In this document: positions 24,440 to 38,149 of the stretch, piece after piece | Position numbering within the stretch: position 1 is the first letter of the stretch | Layout: every line of letters starts with the position of its first letter | NCBI GenBank assembly: GCA_963691705.1 | Contig: OY829546.1 | Span: 2,366,001-2,430,000, forward strand | DNA length: 64,000 bases | Reading direction: 5' to 3' | Origin: Viola odorata | Taxonomy: Eukaryota > Streptophyta > Magnoliopsida > Malpighiales > Violaceae | The notes under the pieces: generated by a model | What the model saw: the letters and a program-made list of their open reading frames with translations, nothing else | Database searches by the model: none | What the model was told of the DNA's origin: nothing | Translations under genes and position numbers: made by a program

Positions 24440-26580
24440 AAAATCTACCCACATTTGCTTTGTCTGAACAGCCGCAACACCCCCTCTGTTTCATTTCTAT
24501 ATCCATCGTTTTGTTTTATCTTTTGAGGAGCGGGAGAAATTGTTGGAATTCTATGAAAGCGAGACAATCTGTCTTCTTCAATTTACAGGGAGCGCCGCCT
24601 GTCATTGAAGACACTCGTCCATCCCTCTTCACGAACTCGCACAATCAATGTGTGTGTGATCCACCCATTTACTGAGTCACTCCAACACCCATCATCTTCA
24701 TCGCTGAAACAACACCGGACTGGACCACCACGATCGCCGGCCAGCCACTTGCGCCGAATCGCAACTATTTTGGCAAGAATTCTATCTTTTGTTAATTGTA
24801 GTATTGAATTCGATTGGATTTCAGTCTAAATGAACTGAACTCTTCCCAGATTTTGATACCAAACAGCCTCTTATTGTTTTGTGAACAATCAATTAATTTG
24901 CAATTTTCTTTTTTAATTTGCTCAGATGTTTCCTAGTGTTGTTAGGTTAATTAATTTTGTTAATTTGCACAGATGTTTCATGTTAATTTATGTTTCCTAC
25001 TTGTCTTTCAAACCAAGGAACTAACAGGAAACCCTAGGCACATTTTTTCACAATCCTTTTATATCTTTTGGGGCTGATAAACTATTCGTATGCTGCTGAT
25101 CTCATGTGGATATTAAACAAGTCGCTCTGCTGTTTTTCATGTTCATCATCTTCTTGGGATGCCTTCTTATAAGAACGTATGATCTTCAAAACTTGTTTCC
25201 TTGCCCTAATAAGTTATTTATTGTCTATTGCAGTAATGTTAGAGAGCTGATAACGAGATTTGTCTGAAAAAAAGAGGAAATCTTGTCTGTGGAAACAATC
25301 AGTGATCCTCGACTGTCTGCATTCAGTTGCCGTTCTAACTTCCATTGATTTGTAACTTTTGTAAGGTAAAATTTTGAACCACATGGTTTGCTGCGTTTTT
25401 TTGGACTTACCATACCCATGCATACACCCTCACGTTATTTAGATTGCTGCTGATACTTAAGATGCCTTTAATATTCAGAGAATCTTAAAAGACTGTAGAT
25501 GCTTGTCACGAGATAAAAGTTCTCATCGTGAAGATTCCATTATGTGGGGTGGTAAATTAAGTTAATTACAGGACACTAAATTTAACACATGTTTACTTTG
25601 TTTCCTTTTTCTCTTTCTTCTCCTGGCAAAGCATTAAATTTCCTTAGTAATGTAGACTGCTTTGTTTTTTCATGTACATTCCTCAGTAATTCATAAGAAT
25701 TGATTTTGACGACCTGAGCAATTTCCCTTTCGGGTGAATTTTTGTAGTTCTTGGTGTGGATTCATGCAAGACTGTTTTACTTATTTATTGTGTTTTATTT
25801 CCTTCTTAAGAACTGTTTACTTATTTGATCTCATTTATTATAGTTTTACGTGGCTATTGCGTGCTAGTTTGTTTTCTAATATGATTTTACCATAAATGAA
25901 AAAAAATCAAATACCAAACTTAACATATTAATGTTTCTGCAATTGAGATGCTCGTGTGGATATCGGTGGATTAATATTTCCCTAAACTGATTTCTTCTAC
26001 ACGGCAAATGTTGTCTGCCTGAACTTATGACGTGCATGGGGTGTGGGTGCTATGTGTGTGTCCTAATAAACTTTGTTATGTGGCTTTCTAGGTGAGCTTG
26101 TGTTCTCTTTCTTTTGCCTATTGTATGATGGGTACCTTTTGAAAGTCATAACGTTACTTTAGTCCGGGCTTTCAAGGTAATATACAGACAAAATGTTGAG
26201 GTTCTTCTTTGTTAGAACTGTTTTTCGCTATTTGAATGCGCAACAATTATGCATCTGTTAAGTTGTTCTAAAACACATATAATCAATAGATTGTGGTTCT
26301 CATATAGCCTACACTAAGAGTCATTATCCGGCATTACCTTTTATCACTTTTGTACATCTTTAATATCTTGTGATTTTAAACGTCTTCGCACTTGGGATCT
26401 TCTATTTATGTATACCTCAAGTTAGACTATAGTTTCACTCTTTACATATTGTTTTTAGTCTGTTGACATTTTCTATCTTCTTTTTTACATCTTTCTGTCA
26501 CATCATGACATTCCTCTCGTGACTTATTTAATTTCATAAAAAAAAAATCTTGCTAACTGGCTATTTTATGTGTTGTAGAC
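24440..26580 (+). other. Probable MET1 5' leader and long leader intron
   Basis: No coding sequence. The coding ATG at 26581 follows directly after an acceptor (TTTTATGTGTTGTAG/AC). This implies an upstream noncoding exon, probably within 24440-24830, and a leader intron of roughly 1.7-2 kb. The donor position was not fixed. Confidence 0.5.
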
Positions 26581-29500
26581 ATGGGGAAAAGTACCAGAGT
26601 GCGACCAAAAGCTCCTAAATCTGATGAAAATAAAGTAGATACCAATAACGGAGAAGCTGCTAAAGATCCAAAGAGACATCGGGCTGAGAAAGATGAAAAT
26701 GCATCTGTTTGTCGTAAGATGCCAAAGCGAGCAGCTGCCTGCTCAGATTTTAAGGAGAGGTCCACTCACTTGTCAGAGAAATCTTCACTTGTTGAAACTA
26801 AAAAGGAAGTGATAGTGGAAGATGAGTCTGTCGCATTAGCTTTGACTTCTGGACAAGATGATTCTCGGCCAAATAGAAGATTGAAGGATTTTACCTTCCA
26901 TGATGTTGATGGATCTCCCCAACCAGTTGAAATGTTAGAAATCAATGACCTGTATATTTCAGGTGTAATCCTGCCCCTCGATGACAATGATCAGAATGTT
27001 AAGGAAAGGGCAGTCAGGTGTGATGGGTTTGGAAGGATCGAATCATGGGACATTTCAGGGTATGAGGAAGGGTCACCAGTCATTTGGGTTTCCACAGAGT
27101 CTGCAGATTATGAGTGCTTGAAACCCTCTAGTAAGTACAGAAAGGTGTACAATTTTTTCTTTGATAAGGCATCTGCTTGTGTGGAAGTGTACAAAAAACT
27201 GTCCAGGACCCATGGTGGTAACCCCAATTTAAGTCTTGAGGAGTTGGTTGCTGGGGTTGTTCGTTCAATGAGTGGAAGTAAGAACTTCTCTCGGGGAACT
27301 TCCATTAAGGACTTCCTATTTTCACAGGGTGATCTCATCTATGACCAACTTATTGGTTTAGATGTTACGTCAAAGAAAAATGATCAGGTTTTTACGGATT
27401 TGCCTGTGCTTGTAGCCCTTAGGGATGAGAAGAAGCAAGAGGGTTTTGTGCCTCCAGAAGCCACTGCATCTGGCAGGGTGTCCAATGGAAGTCTAAAAAT
27501 TGGTGGAGAGACAGCCACTAACTCCACTTTATCCACTCAGGCTGTGGAAGATGAGGACATGAAATTGGCCAGGTTGCTACAGGAAGAAGAGAACTGGGTA
27601 TCATTGAAACAAAAAGACCGTCGAATCTCGCCACCTTTGTCAAGATTTTATATCAAAATCAATGAGGATGAAATTGCAAATGATTATCCTCTTCCTTCAT
27701 TTTACAAGACCTCTGTTGAAGAAACTGATGAGTTTATTGTCATAGATGATGATGGAAGTGGTGAACTTCCTGAGAATGTTCTTCACGATTGGACACTTTA
27801 CAACTCTGATGCTCGGTTGATTTCTTTGGAACTCCTTCCCATGAAGCCTTGTGCTGATATTGATGTGACAATTTTTGGGTCAGGGGCGATGTCTGATGGA
27901 AGTGGTTTCTGCATGGATGCGGACTCTTGCCTGTCATCTTCAGGGTCGCAGATAGAGAGTGGTCTGCCTATATATTTAAGTGCAATTAAAGAATGGAAGA
28001 TCGAGTTTGGAGGTTCCCTGATTTACATATCCATCCGAACAGATATGTCCTGGTACTTTTCCTATATACCATTCAGGCTTGTAGGGTAATATGTGATGGA
28101 TTTCCTTTGTTTAATCTAATAGTATTATCCTTCCTGTTTCCAGTATAGTCTTCAATTTAGGTTGCCTGGGGTTCCTATACTCTGAAAATATAAGGAATAT
28201 ATCTTAAATTGGTAATTGATATTTGCTTGCATGAGCTGTGATGCCTTTCTGAATGTTTCATTGTAAAGTCTAATTATGGCATGAAATGTTTGTAAAATTC
28301 TGAAAATTGTTGTGTTACTTATTTTGTTTGTTCTTAAATTAGTAAAGCTCCGAATATAAAATAAATGTTCACTGTATCCTTCTGCTTTTCCAGGTACAGA
28401 CTTGGAAAGCCATCAAAACAGTATACTCCGTGGTATGAACCAGTTCTTAAAACTGCAAAGCTTGGTATTAGCATTATAACATTGTTGACTGAGCAGACCC
28501 GGGTCTCGCGACTTGCTTTTGCGGAAGTTATCAAAAGAGTGTCTGAATTTGGGAGGGAACACCCTTCTTTTATTTCCTCCAACTTGGCAGTGGTGGAACG
28601 ATTTGTGGTGGTTCATGGACAAATAATACTCCAACAGTTTGCCGAGTACCCGGACAAAAATATTGGGAAGTGTGCTTTTGTCACTGGACTCCAGAATAAA
28701 ATGGAGCAAAGACATCATACTAAGTTACAGGTAAATAAAAAAAGGGTACTGATGGATAAGGGGATGAATTTGAATCCAAGAGAAGCAGTGGCATACTCAT
28801 CATCAACAAGGAATGCAATGCCAGCTACAACAACAAGGCTTATAAATAGAATTTGGGGAGAGTATTACTCAAATTACTTACCTGAAGAACAACAGGTAGT
28901 GGAAAGTCTTGATGTGAAAGAGGATGAAGTTGAGGAGGAGCAGGAAGAGAATGGAGAGGAAGATGTTGAAGAAGGTGAAGACCAGAAAATGGAAGTGGAT
29001 GAGAGAACTATGAGGTCACAATCAGATGAAAAACCACCAGAGTCTCCGTGTTCTTATAAGGATACGAGATGGAAAGGGGAGTCATTGGGTAAGTCTAACA
29101 GTGGTGTGGTTCTTTATAAACAGGCTACTGTTCATGGAGACTCTGTTTCTGTTGGTGATTTTGTCCTCCTGGCAAGGTCAGACCCTGATCAACTTCCATG
29201 TATCTATCTCGTTGAATACATGTTTGAAAACTCTGATGCAAGAAAGATGGCTCATGGACAACTAGTCTTACGGGGATTTCAGACTGTTCTTGGCAATGCT
29301 GGAAATGAGAGGGAGCTATTCCTGACAAATGATTGCTGGGATTTTGAATTGGATGATATCAAACATACTATAGCTGTTGAAATCCGGTCAGTTCCCTGGG
29401 GTTATCAGCATCGAAGGGCAAATATCCAGAAAGACAAGATTGACCGGGAGAGAGCTGCTGATAGAAAAAGTAAAGGATTGTCTACAGAATATTACTGCAA

Positions 29501-32500
29501 AAGCTTGTATTGGCCTGAGAGAGGGGCTTTCTTTAGTCTTCCAAAAGATATGATGGGCCTTGGAAGTGGACTTTGTCGTTCTTGTAGAACAAAGGAAATA
29601 CAAAAGGAGAAAGAGGGCTTCACATTAAACTTGCCCAGTGGTGGCTTTACATTCGAAGGAACTGACTATTATATTCATGATTTTGTTTATGTAGCTCCCA
29701 GTCATTTTGCAGTGGATACAAAAGAAAATGGTACTTTTAAGTCTGGGAGAAATGTCGGGTTGAGACCGTTTGCCATTGGGCAATTGCTGGATATTGAAGT
29801 GGGTAAAACTTCAAAACAAGCTTGCCCTGAATTTTCCATGGTAAAAATCAGGAAAATTTTCAGACCGGAAGATATATCAACAGATAAAGCATATTGCTCT
29901 GACATTCGAGAGGTAAGTGGTATAATAATTAAAACCTGGGAAGACATGCTTGTAAATTATCAATACTTTTTCAGTTGGTATGCATCCCGTGTTTGGTTAA
30001 GACTAAGATTCCGTCAGGACACATAGTTTAGTAATTTTTTGAACCTGTGACCATCATGGGTACATTATTCCACAGTATGCAATTAGACTGTGTCTGAAAT
30101 CATGTTGATGCAACTTCTGGCATAGACATTGTTCTTTACTGTGCTTAATGTTATTGCTACAGAATATTATTTTGACTCACGAGAATCCACTCTGTAATTA
30201 ACAGGTTTATTACAGTGAACAAACTTTGACAATACCAATTCTGGCAATAGAAGGCAAATGTGAAGTTAAGAAAAAGCATGACCTTCCGTTATTGGATAGC
30301 CCATCTATTGTTGACCATGTCTTCTTCTGCGAACATATGTATGACCCTGACAAGGGTACTATCAAGCAGGTATTTCTGATCTTGTCATATGATGTGATCT
30401 ATATCACTACTTTCTTAATTCAAATACTTGTTGCTTCTATAATCTATGTTTGTCTGGCTCCTATAGCTTGACAGGTTCTTTTATTTCTTTGAGAAAAATT
30501 TCCTAGGTAATTTAGTTTTGAGCCCTGCTATACTGTACATCTCGCAACAATCTTTTGTTTATAATACTAGCACATTATCTCTCATGTTTGATGATGAATG
30601 AAACTTTGACTTCGTGAGCTGTATTATCTCTGTCTAATAATGTTGCTTTTGGAAGCTAGGAACAAAACTGGAACTTGGTTAACACTCGAGAGTTTAAAAA
30701 TAATGTTATTGTTGTTTTTCTCACTCTTGTTTTCATCTTGTACTTTTTTCTTAATGACTGAGGTTATCTTCTTATGGCCAGTTGCCAGCTCATATCAAGA
30801 TTAGGTCGTCAAAAGGAAGGCTGGTAGGTGATGTGGCATACAGAAAGAAAAAGGGAAAGTGTAAAGAAGGAGAAGATGATTCTCTTGATCTTAGTGAAAA
30901 ATTAGAATCAAAGTGTAAAAGTCAGCTGGCAACTCTAGATATCTTTGCTGGCTGTGGAGGCTTATCAGAAGGTTTAGAAAAAGCAGGTTAGTGCTTATAA
31001 TTTACAGTATCCATGAACCAGTACACATGGCTTGAGTTTTTTATGCTGTGAATAATGGACCACATCTAATGGTTGTAGGTGCCTCATTAACAAAATGGGC
31101 GATTGAATATGAGGAGCCAGCTGGGGAAGCTTTTAAACTCAACAATCCAGAGGCATTAGTGTTTGTCAATAACTGCAATGTGATCTTAAGGTGCATGCCT
31201 CTTTTTTAGTGTTTCCACTGTCTTCTAACTGTTTGAAAATCTGTTCCACCATTAAAGTACTGACCAATTATTCTACATTGCTTTTGACAGTTTCCTGCTT
31301 ACATTTCCTTGTCATCTTTTAATTCCCCACTTTCATTCTGTTTTGGGATGCTAGAATTGTTCTAAAAGATGGGGTTGATTCTCTTGTCATAACTGCTTAA
31401 TGGTTTACCATACAGGGCCATCATGTCAGCCTGTGGAGACTCAGATGATTGTATTTCTACTTCAGAAGCTTCTAAGTTAGCTGAAAAGCTTGACGAGGAG
31501 CAGATAAATAGCCTGCCTCGACCTGGTCAAGTTGAATTCATCAATGGAGGGCCTCCTTGTCAGGTATAATGCTTCTTTTGTTATTCCTCGTACTTCTCTC
31601 CCAAAGTCCTGTATTGCATCTACAAATACTACTATTTTTTCATTTCACTTGAACTACATCTACAGGGCTTCTCTGGAATGAATCGGTTTAATCAAGGCGC
31701 TTGGAGCAAGGTCCAATGTGAAATGATCTTAGCCTTTTTGTCTTTTGCTGATTACTTCCGCCCAAAGTTTTTTCTTCTGGAAAATGTACGGAACTTTGTA
31801 TCATTTAACAAGGGGCAAACATTTCGGCTAACTCTGGCTTCACTACTAGAGATAGGTTATCAGGTATGTACAAGATTTCTCCTTTATTCAAGACTTCCTC
31901 ATTTTCTGAATGCTTAAATGTTCATTCCTTCACGCCTACTTTGTGCATCCAAGTCTGACATTAACCACTGCAGGTTAGGTTTGGAATACTAGAAGCTGGA
32001 GCCTTTGGTGTTTCTCAATCTAGAAAGCGCGCATTCATATGGGCTGCTTCTCCAGAGGAAACGCTCCCTGAATGGCCTGAGCCAATGCATGTCTTTGCTA
32101 GTCCTGAGCTAAAGGTGACATTATCTGGAAACTCCCAATATGCTGCTGCCCGAAGTACTGCAAATGGAGCTCCCTTTCGAGCAATTACTGTCAGGGATAC
32201 AATTGGGGACCTCCCAGCTGTAGAGAATGGGGCCTCTGTGACAACTATGGATGTACGATTTTCTTCTTCATCTATCATAAAGTTGGTTTTTGTTCAGCAT
32301 GTCTGCTTGTAGCTCACTTCTTTCACCTTTGTTTTCCAGTTCAAAAATGAACCCGTGTCATGGTTCCAGAAGGTTATTCGGAAAGACACGGCAGTCTTAA
32401 CTGATCATATTTCAAAAGAAATGAATGAGCTCAATCTGATTCGATGTAAAAGAATTCCAAAGCGCCCAGGTTCTGATTGGCGTGACCTCCCAGATGAGAA

Positions 32501-33088
32501 GGTAGATGTCGATCTAAAACTAATTTGTTTGATAACTTCTCTACGAAAGGAAGATTCTTTCCATGGAGAGTTAGCTGGACCAAAAAACTAGTTCCACATT
32601 TCATCTTATTTTCTAAATTGCTCCTGCAGGTTCGATTGTCTACAGGACAAATGGTTGATTTAGTACCCTGGTGTCTTCCAAACACGGCGGACAGGCACAA
32701 TCAATGGAAAGGACTGTTTGGAAGGTTGGACTGGGAAGGGAACTTCCCAACTTCTATAACAGACCCTCAACCAATGGGTAAGGTAGGGATGTGTTTCCAT
32801 CCAGAGCAGGATAGGATACTGACAGTCCGGGAATGTGCTCGATCGCAAGTAAGTTTCGTTGGTTCCTCCCAATAACAAACTTTCATGTGTTTGATTGTCA
32901 ATGGGGTTTCGTAAAGTGACAAAATGGTGTTCTTTGCTTTGCACCTGCAGGGTTTTCGAGATAGCTACAAGTTTTCAGGTAACATCCAGCACAAGCACCG
33001 GCAGATTGGAAATGCTGTCCCTCCTCCTTTGGCATATGCACTTGGAAGGAAACTCAAAGAAGCTATAGAAGAAAAAAGTTCCAAATGA
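26581..33088 (+). CDS. MET1: MET1-type DNA (cytosine-5) methyltransferase (DNMT1 class)
   Basis: Nuclear enzyme that maintains CG methylation on hemimethylated DNA after replication. Exons: 26581-28052, 28394-29912, 30205-30369, 30782-30986, 31079-31190, 31416-31563, 31666-31863, 31974-32252, 32340-32501, 32630-32848 and 32951-33088; total 4,617 nt, 1,538 residues plus stop (Arabidopsis MET1 is 1,534). Order: basic Lys-rich N-terminus; two replication-foci (RFTS) domains (about 100-240 and 320-520); acidic stretch near 665-690; BAH1 (from about 735); BAH2 (about 905-1050); catalytic domain from about 1100. Motif I is [13 protein letters not shown], motif IV GGPPCQ with catalytic Cys about 1206, motif VI ENVRNF, motif [13 protein letters not shown] and motif [10 protein letters not shown]. 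Two RFTS domains and no CXXC finger are typical of plant MET1. The intact frame across eleven exons suggests a working gene. Confidence 0.97.
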
Positions 33089-33455
33089 GGTTATACTTTT
33101 CTCATGCATGGAACGTGACGCGGAACAGATGGCTCGGGACTTTACGCAAGTTTTTTCCTAGTTTCGCTGTGTCAGAATGACGTTTGATTAGGTTTTTGTC
33201 CCCCAAATGTATTTATTATGTAAATCAAGCATGCTTTATATGATTTACATGTTTCAGACAACAGATTCCTAGGGCATGCCTAGTATTAAAGACTACAGGC
33301 AAATACTAATTGTGATTATGGTAAGTAGAAGACATACTTGCCTGTTTCTATTTTTCAAAATCTGTTAAATTCTTGAAAAATTATCATTAAAAACATTTTT
33401 TTTTTTTATATTAATGTTTATCTATATATACATAAAAAATCTCCCTATCAAGTTG
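33089..33455. other. MET1 3' UTR and spacer
   Basis: A 367-bp gap between the convergent MET1 and CCD-gene stop codons. AT-rich, with a short ATATATA run near 33422; no gene seen. Confidence 0.5.
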
Positions 33456-36381
33456 TTACAAAGGGATTGGCATGAATGCCCCATGAAAACCATAGGGTAC
33501 CCTACAGGGTAGTGTAATCTTGGCCACCGGCTCACTGCAGAACTTCTTAGTGTCAATTATATAAACCTGTAAATGCAAACAGTGAAATTAAACACAAACT
33601 AATAATAATTAAAGAAAATATTTTAAAAATTAAAGAAAGATTAGTAATTTACTTGAGAAATGTTAGTATCTTCATTATGAACAAAAGTAATGATCCAACC
33701 ATCATCCTCTTCTTCACCTCCTTCTTTAGGGACAAATGCAGCTCCAGTGCAGAATGTGTTCTTCTCCAATTTATGGTATTCCACCTTTATCATCTCCTCT
33801 GCAGATCGCGGCACAATCCGGTTCACGTAATCGGATCCTTTAGTGTCTGCCTCTTCAAAGTATAGCTTGGCTAGACCTCCAAATTTCCCCATTGCTGGAA
33901 AAAAAATATATACAAATTAGATCAGAACTGTTATTTTCTAACAACGTTATGCAAACTGATCTGCAGGTAATAATCACCAGATTTAGAGCTGGCCTCAGGA
34001 TCAACAACTTGGGTGTACCCATACTTGTTCTTTACACCAGTAAAATCTCCATTGATCATTGGAAAATCCATAGAGAAATCAGTTCCTGTCAGGAATCTTT
34101 CCTTAACCTGTCCTGTCTTCATATTCAATCTCCACTCGTAGCACCGCGTAAACAGCGATCCTGTAGGCTTAAGCCCTCGCGTAAACCACTCGACTTTATC
34201 CTCATCCAGTTCAGGTCCTGGTATGAATGAATCAAGAGCCCTATTCCCCTCACCACAACCTGTATCAGGAAAAAAAACCAGAAAACTATAATAACCCATT
34301 CCTGTTTAGTTAGTTCTGTTAACGAGTAAATTACCTCATCACCATCCTCAAAACAGTTAACAATGTGCAATGTGCAGTTTGGTTCCACATCAAACCACTG
34401 AATTGACTCTGCATCACCGTAACGAGGCATTATACCGATCCTCGCGTACTCTTCCTTGCTATACTTAATTAACCTTTGCATTCAACAACAGTTACAAAAG
34501 ACATCTATAAGTTTTAATTCAAAAAGTACTATGTACTACCATTGTATGTTTAGAGAAATGTATAACTCACGGGCCGCCTCGAAGGATTCGGAATCTGTCT
34601 GTGGTTAGTGGAAAATCAGTGATCACGTTGTACCTGCAAAATGTAATCAAACCCATAATTAGAAATTATGCAGTTCATGCTTACGAACTAATAACAACCA
34701 TGTCTGTAGTAGTTACCTCTCTGTGACCCCAACTTCATGGCAAAAAGTGCACCGTTTTAACTTCAAATCCGCTCAATGTACTAATCTCTTTCCATTAGCT
34801 TAATCATTGGAAAATTCAGTTAATAAGAAACTGGATTAGTACATAAAAAAGAGTTAAATTATGTTCATATTGGTAACACTTTTTACCAGAAATTACTCCT
34901 AGTTCCATGAAAGGCTCTACTGCATTCACCCCAATGATCACCATCTCCCCTGTCCCTGGAGCTCTCTGTTACACAAAAACAAGAACATTAGCATTTCATT
35001 TAAACATATAGCATGGTTCAGATTATAATCAATATGTGTGGCTCAAACAGGATTAAACCTTGGGATGGCTCGTAAAGGGTCTATCCCAAGCTCTGTTTGC
35101 ATCCCAATCGCCTAAAGTTTCGAGCGTAGAGATGTCAATTTCTTGAGGAATGTAATTCTCAGCAATAGAGTAGGCCTTTCCAGCATGCTCAAAGACACTA
35201 GTGTTGCTAACTGACTCACTAGTTTTCCCAAATCGCGCCTGATCCGTTCAGATAAAAGTGAGCAATCAACATTAACAATGCACAATCTTTCGAAAACAAA
35301 TAGTACAGCAGATTCATTAGGAAATGTATAAATTAGGATTATTGAGATGTTCACCATATTCAGTAAGGCCGCGGCTAGTACTGCAAGTGCATTGCCTTGA
35401 ATTGCAGGCAAGAAAGATGGGTTGTTTCTTTCTTTTTTAATCTTCAATGTCTCAGTTTCAACATATCTGTTGTTGTACACCACAACCCAGCTTCCATCAT
35501 CACTTGATTTCTCAAAATACAAAGCATGAAGCATCCCTTCCCCTTCTATCCACACATGATTAGTCCTTCCAAGAATGGATTTTGCAGATTTTAGCCCTCC
35601 AAAATAAGGATTTGGTCCTGGACCAAAACATTAACAATGCTCCAATATTAGTTTTTCTAGAACTCAAATCATAAAAAAGCCTCAATCTTTTGCATGCAAA
35701 CACAACTGAAAATTACCATTTCTGATATAGACACCAACAGGAAAATCATGTGGGATTTCTCCTTCAATTTGGGTCACAAGAACAGCTTCCTTCAGTTCAT
35801 CAACTGGAGCAAGATTACTCTGTTTGCTCATGAGAGAGAAAATAAACTATACATTATATATAATTAGCACATAAATAATATCATATCAATCTCAATTAAT
35901 TAGTACTTAACATTACCTGACCAGGAAGCAATGGCTGGTCAGAAAACTCGAACATGGAATCAACCACAGCATCCAGCAAATTGACAGAATTAGTGTTCTT
36001 CTTGATATGGTAAATTACATTTATTTGGAAAGGAAGTTGCTGCAACAACTGATCTCCTGACACCAGCTGCAGCTAAGCATAGACAGAAATGTAAGCTAGT
36101 AAGTACCACACAACTACAAACTCCACAAAAGCTTAGCTACGAGATCAATGTAAGCTCGACTGCATTAAAGTTTTAAACTTTGGGATCGAATCATTGATTC
36201 GACCCAAAAATTTAAAACTTTAGTGCTTGCTTAATTAAGAATGTAAATTTTGAACTAGAAATGATTGTACCTTGAGAGTGGAAGCTAGAGAGGTTGTGAA
36301 ATGATGGAAGTAATTGTGTGAGATTGGCTGCTTCTGCATACAGCAACTGAGTTTAAGCTTTGTGTGAGTTAAAGATGCCAT
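33456..36381 (-). pseudogene. Carotenoid cleavage dioxygenase family gene with a nonsense codon and a frameshift
   Basis: Related to plant carotenoid 9,10-cleavage dioxygenases of the CCD1-like/zaxinone-synthase group, non-haem Fe(II) enzymes that cut carotenoids or apocarotenoids. Minus-strand exons: 36381-36271, 36072-35917, 35819-35717, 35617-35355, 35238-35059, 34965-34887, 34798-34717, 34633-34571, 34473-34335, 34259-33978, 33894-33653 and 33566-33456. The four iron-ligand histidine contexts are all still encoded: FTSHPK, CHEVGVTER, CTLHIVN and PYGFHGAF. Two lesions are seen. Exon 7 has an in-frame TGA at 34775-34773, between GKRLVH and ADLKLKRC. Exon 10 lacks one base near 34246-34242, so the frame after it shifts; restoring 283 nt instead of 282 would fit the downstream phases. 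All other exons keep perfect phase and coding character, so the damage looks recent, or is a sequence error or a null allele. The N-terminus (MASLTHTKLKLSC...) may be a plastid signal, uncertain. Confidence 0.85.
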
Positions 36382-38149
36382 TTTTCTTTCTTTTTTCTTT
36401 TAGTTTAAGACAGAAATTTGCCTAATTAGCCGTAATTAACGATCGAGTGTCCAAGTTAAGTAGATGTTATAAGGTTTTCATCTTTATTAATTAAAACCTA
36501 CAGTCATGTTGTGGCCTATTAGTTTTGTTTGTGGCATCAGTGTTCCAATCAAGATGGGCAAGTTTTGTCTCATCTCATGGTGGTATCTTCTACCACTAAA
36601 TTCCCTTTTGATGCTACAAGTATTTTTTTTTATTATTCAAATTGTATATTTTTAACTTAAGTTTCATATATAAGTCGTAGAAAAAAAAAATGATCGTTTG
36701 GCTTATAGGGAATCGAATTCAGATTTAAATATCACTTTTGCCTATAAAAAAAAGGAAATTATACTCGAGAGTCACCTTTTAGAGACCAAAGCATACGAAT
36801 GATATTAATTTTATTATACATTATATGGTATTATTAGAGTATTACACATTATAAAATTTAAATAGAAAGACCAACAATTAATGGCTAAAAACGGTCAAAG
36901 GTTTATATTATTGTAAATTAATGGATTTGAACCAGAGACTTGGCTTGTGAAGTAAATCATCACAGCTACGGCCCAACTAATTGAAAGAGAATCGATAGAT
37001 TCCTTCATCCTCCCCGAACGCAACATACAACTTTCTCTCTAAGTGTGCTTGTTCCCAAATTGTATAATTTTGTGAAATCCTAACTATTAATACAATAAAA
37101 TAAAAAAGCTAAGAGACTAGAATTTAAGGTAAAAAAGCTTAGGAATGAAAGTTTGTAAGTCGTTAATTTGACACTTACCGCTCTCTACTAGCATGAAATT
37201 AAAGCATTAAATTTTGAAGAAAATATCTGATTTTTAAGAAATCAAACTTTTAAAACAATTCTTTAAATAACGTTTTTGGAGGAAGGCATATTTTCCTTGT
37301 TTGAAATAAAGTTTTCAAATAAGGTATGCTTTTCTTTCCATACACTAGTTTGGTTGAATTTGATTGTCAACAAATTAAACACACGACTAATTCGATCTGC
37401 TCTATTCGGACCCATTAAAAATTAAAATAAGTGATACTAATTAGGTATTTCAAAGTAATTGTTTCTCCAAAACTTGAAACTCGAGACCTTGAGAGGAACT
37501 AGTTTAGTCTTTATTACCTCAACTAAAAATTCCGTATATTTTTTTTCTTTTTTTTTTGTTGTTAAGAAACTTAGAATACTTTCATTTTCGTTATTTGCCA
37601 ACGAGAATACAAAAATTATTTTCTTTTAAAATTTGAATTATAAATATCTAAAAAACAAAATCATATCCAGATAAAATACTCATAATAAATAATTTGTACA
37701 ATAAAAATTAACCAATCACGAAGGCACAGCACATCATCGTTTCTAAAAGTGTGGAATTATGATTTTTAAATAAAAGTAGCATCTCGTAAGTAATTTACTC
37801 CTGCTTTTTTTCCTGCGGAAATCCGTGGATGTAATAATAACAAACTTTACTACAACCAACGTAGGCTCATGAATGATAGTATATCCTTGTAACTAGCGGA
37901 AACTGACAGGAGCGCGTGGGCCGCCGAAGCGCGTGGTAGTTCAAAATAAAATAAAAAAATAAAAAAAGTCAAAACCAGATGGCAGTTACGTAATATCCTA
38001 GTGAACAGCAGCCCCTGCCAGTCCAAATCAAAGTCCAAACAAAACAAATGCCACCGATTGATTTAAATTACTACTAACTACTGTTGAGATTAAATTAATT
38101 GAGAAAATCAAAGCATTGCCTTCACCACCACCATTCACCGTCAATCACC
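36382..38149. other. Divergent promoter region between CCD gene and GT47 gene A
   Basis: Head-to-head spacer of AT-rich sequence with no coding region recognised. A TATA-like signal for the CCD gene was not fixed. Confidence 0.45.

Noticed and set aside
34125..34481. Open frame running from a CCD exon through the following intron
   Set aside because: The intron happens to lack stops; homologous exon ends and GT-AG signals place the boundaries at 34335 and 34259, and the downstream frame is the shifted one.
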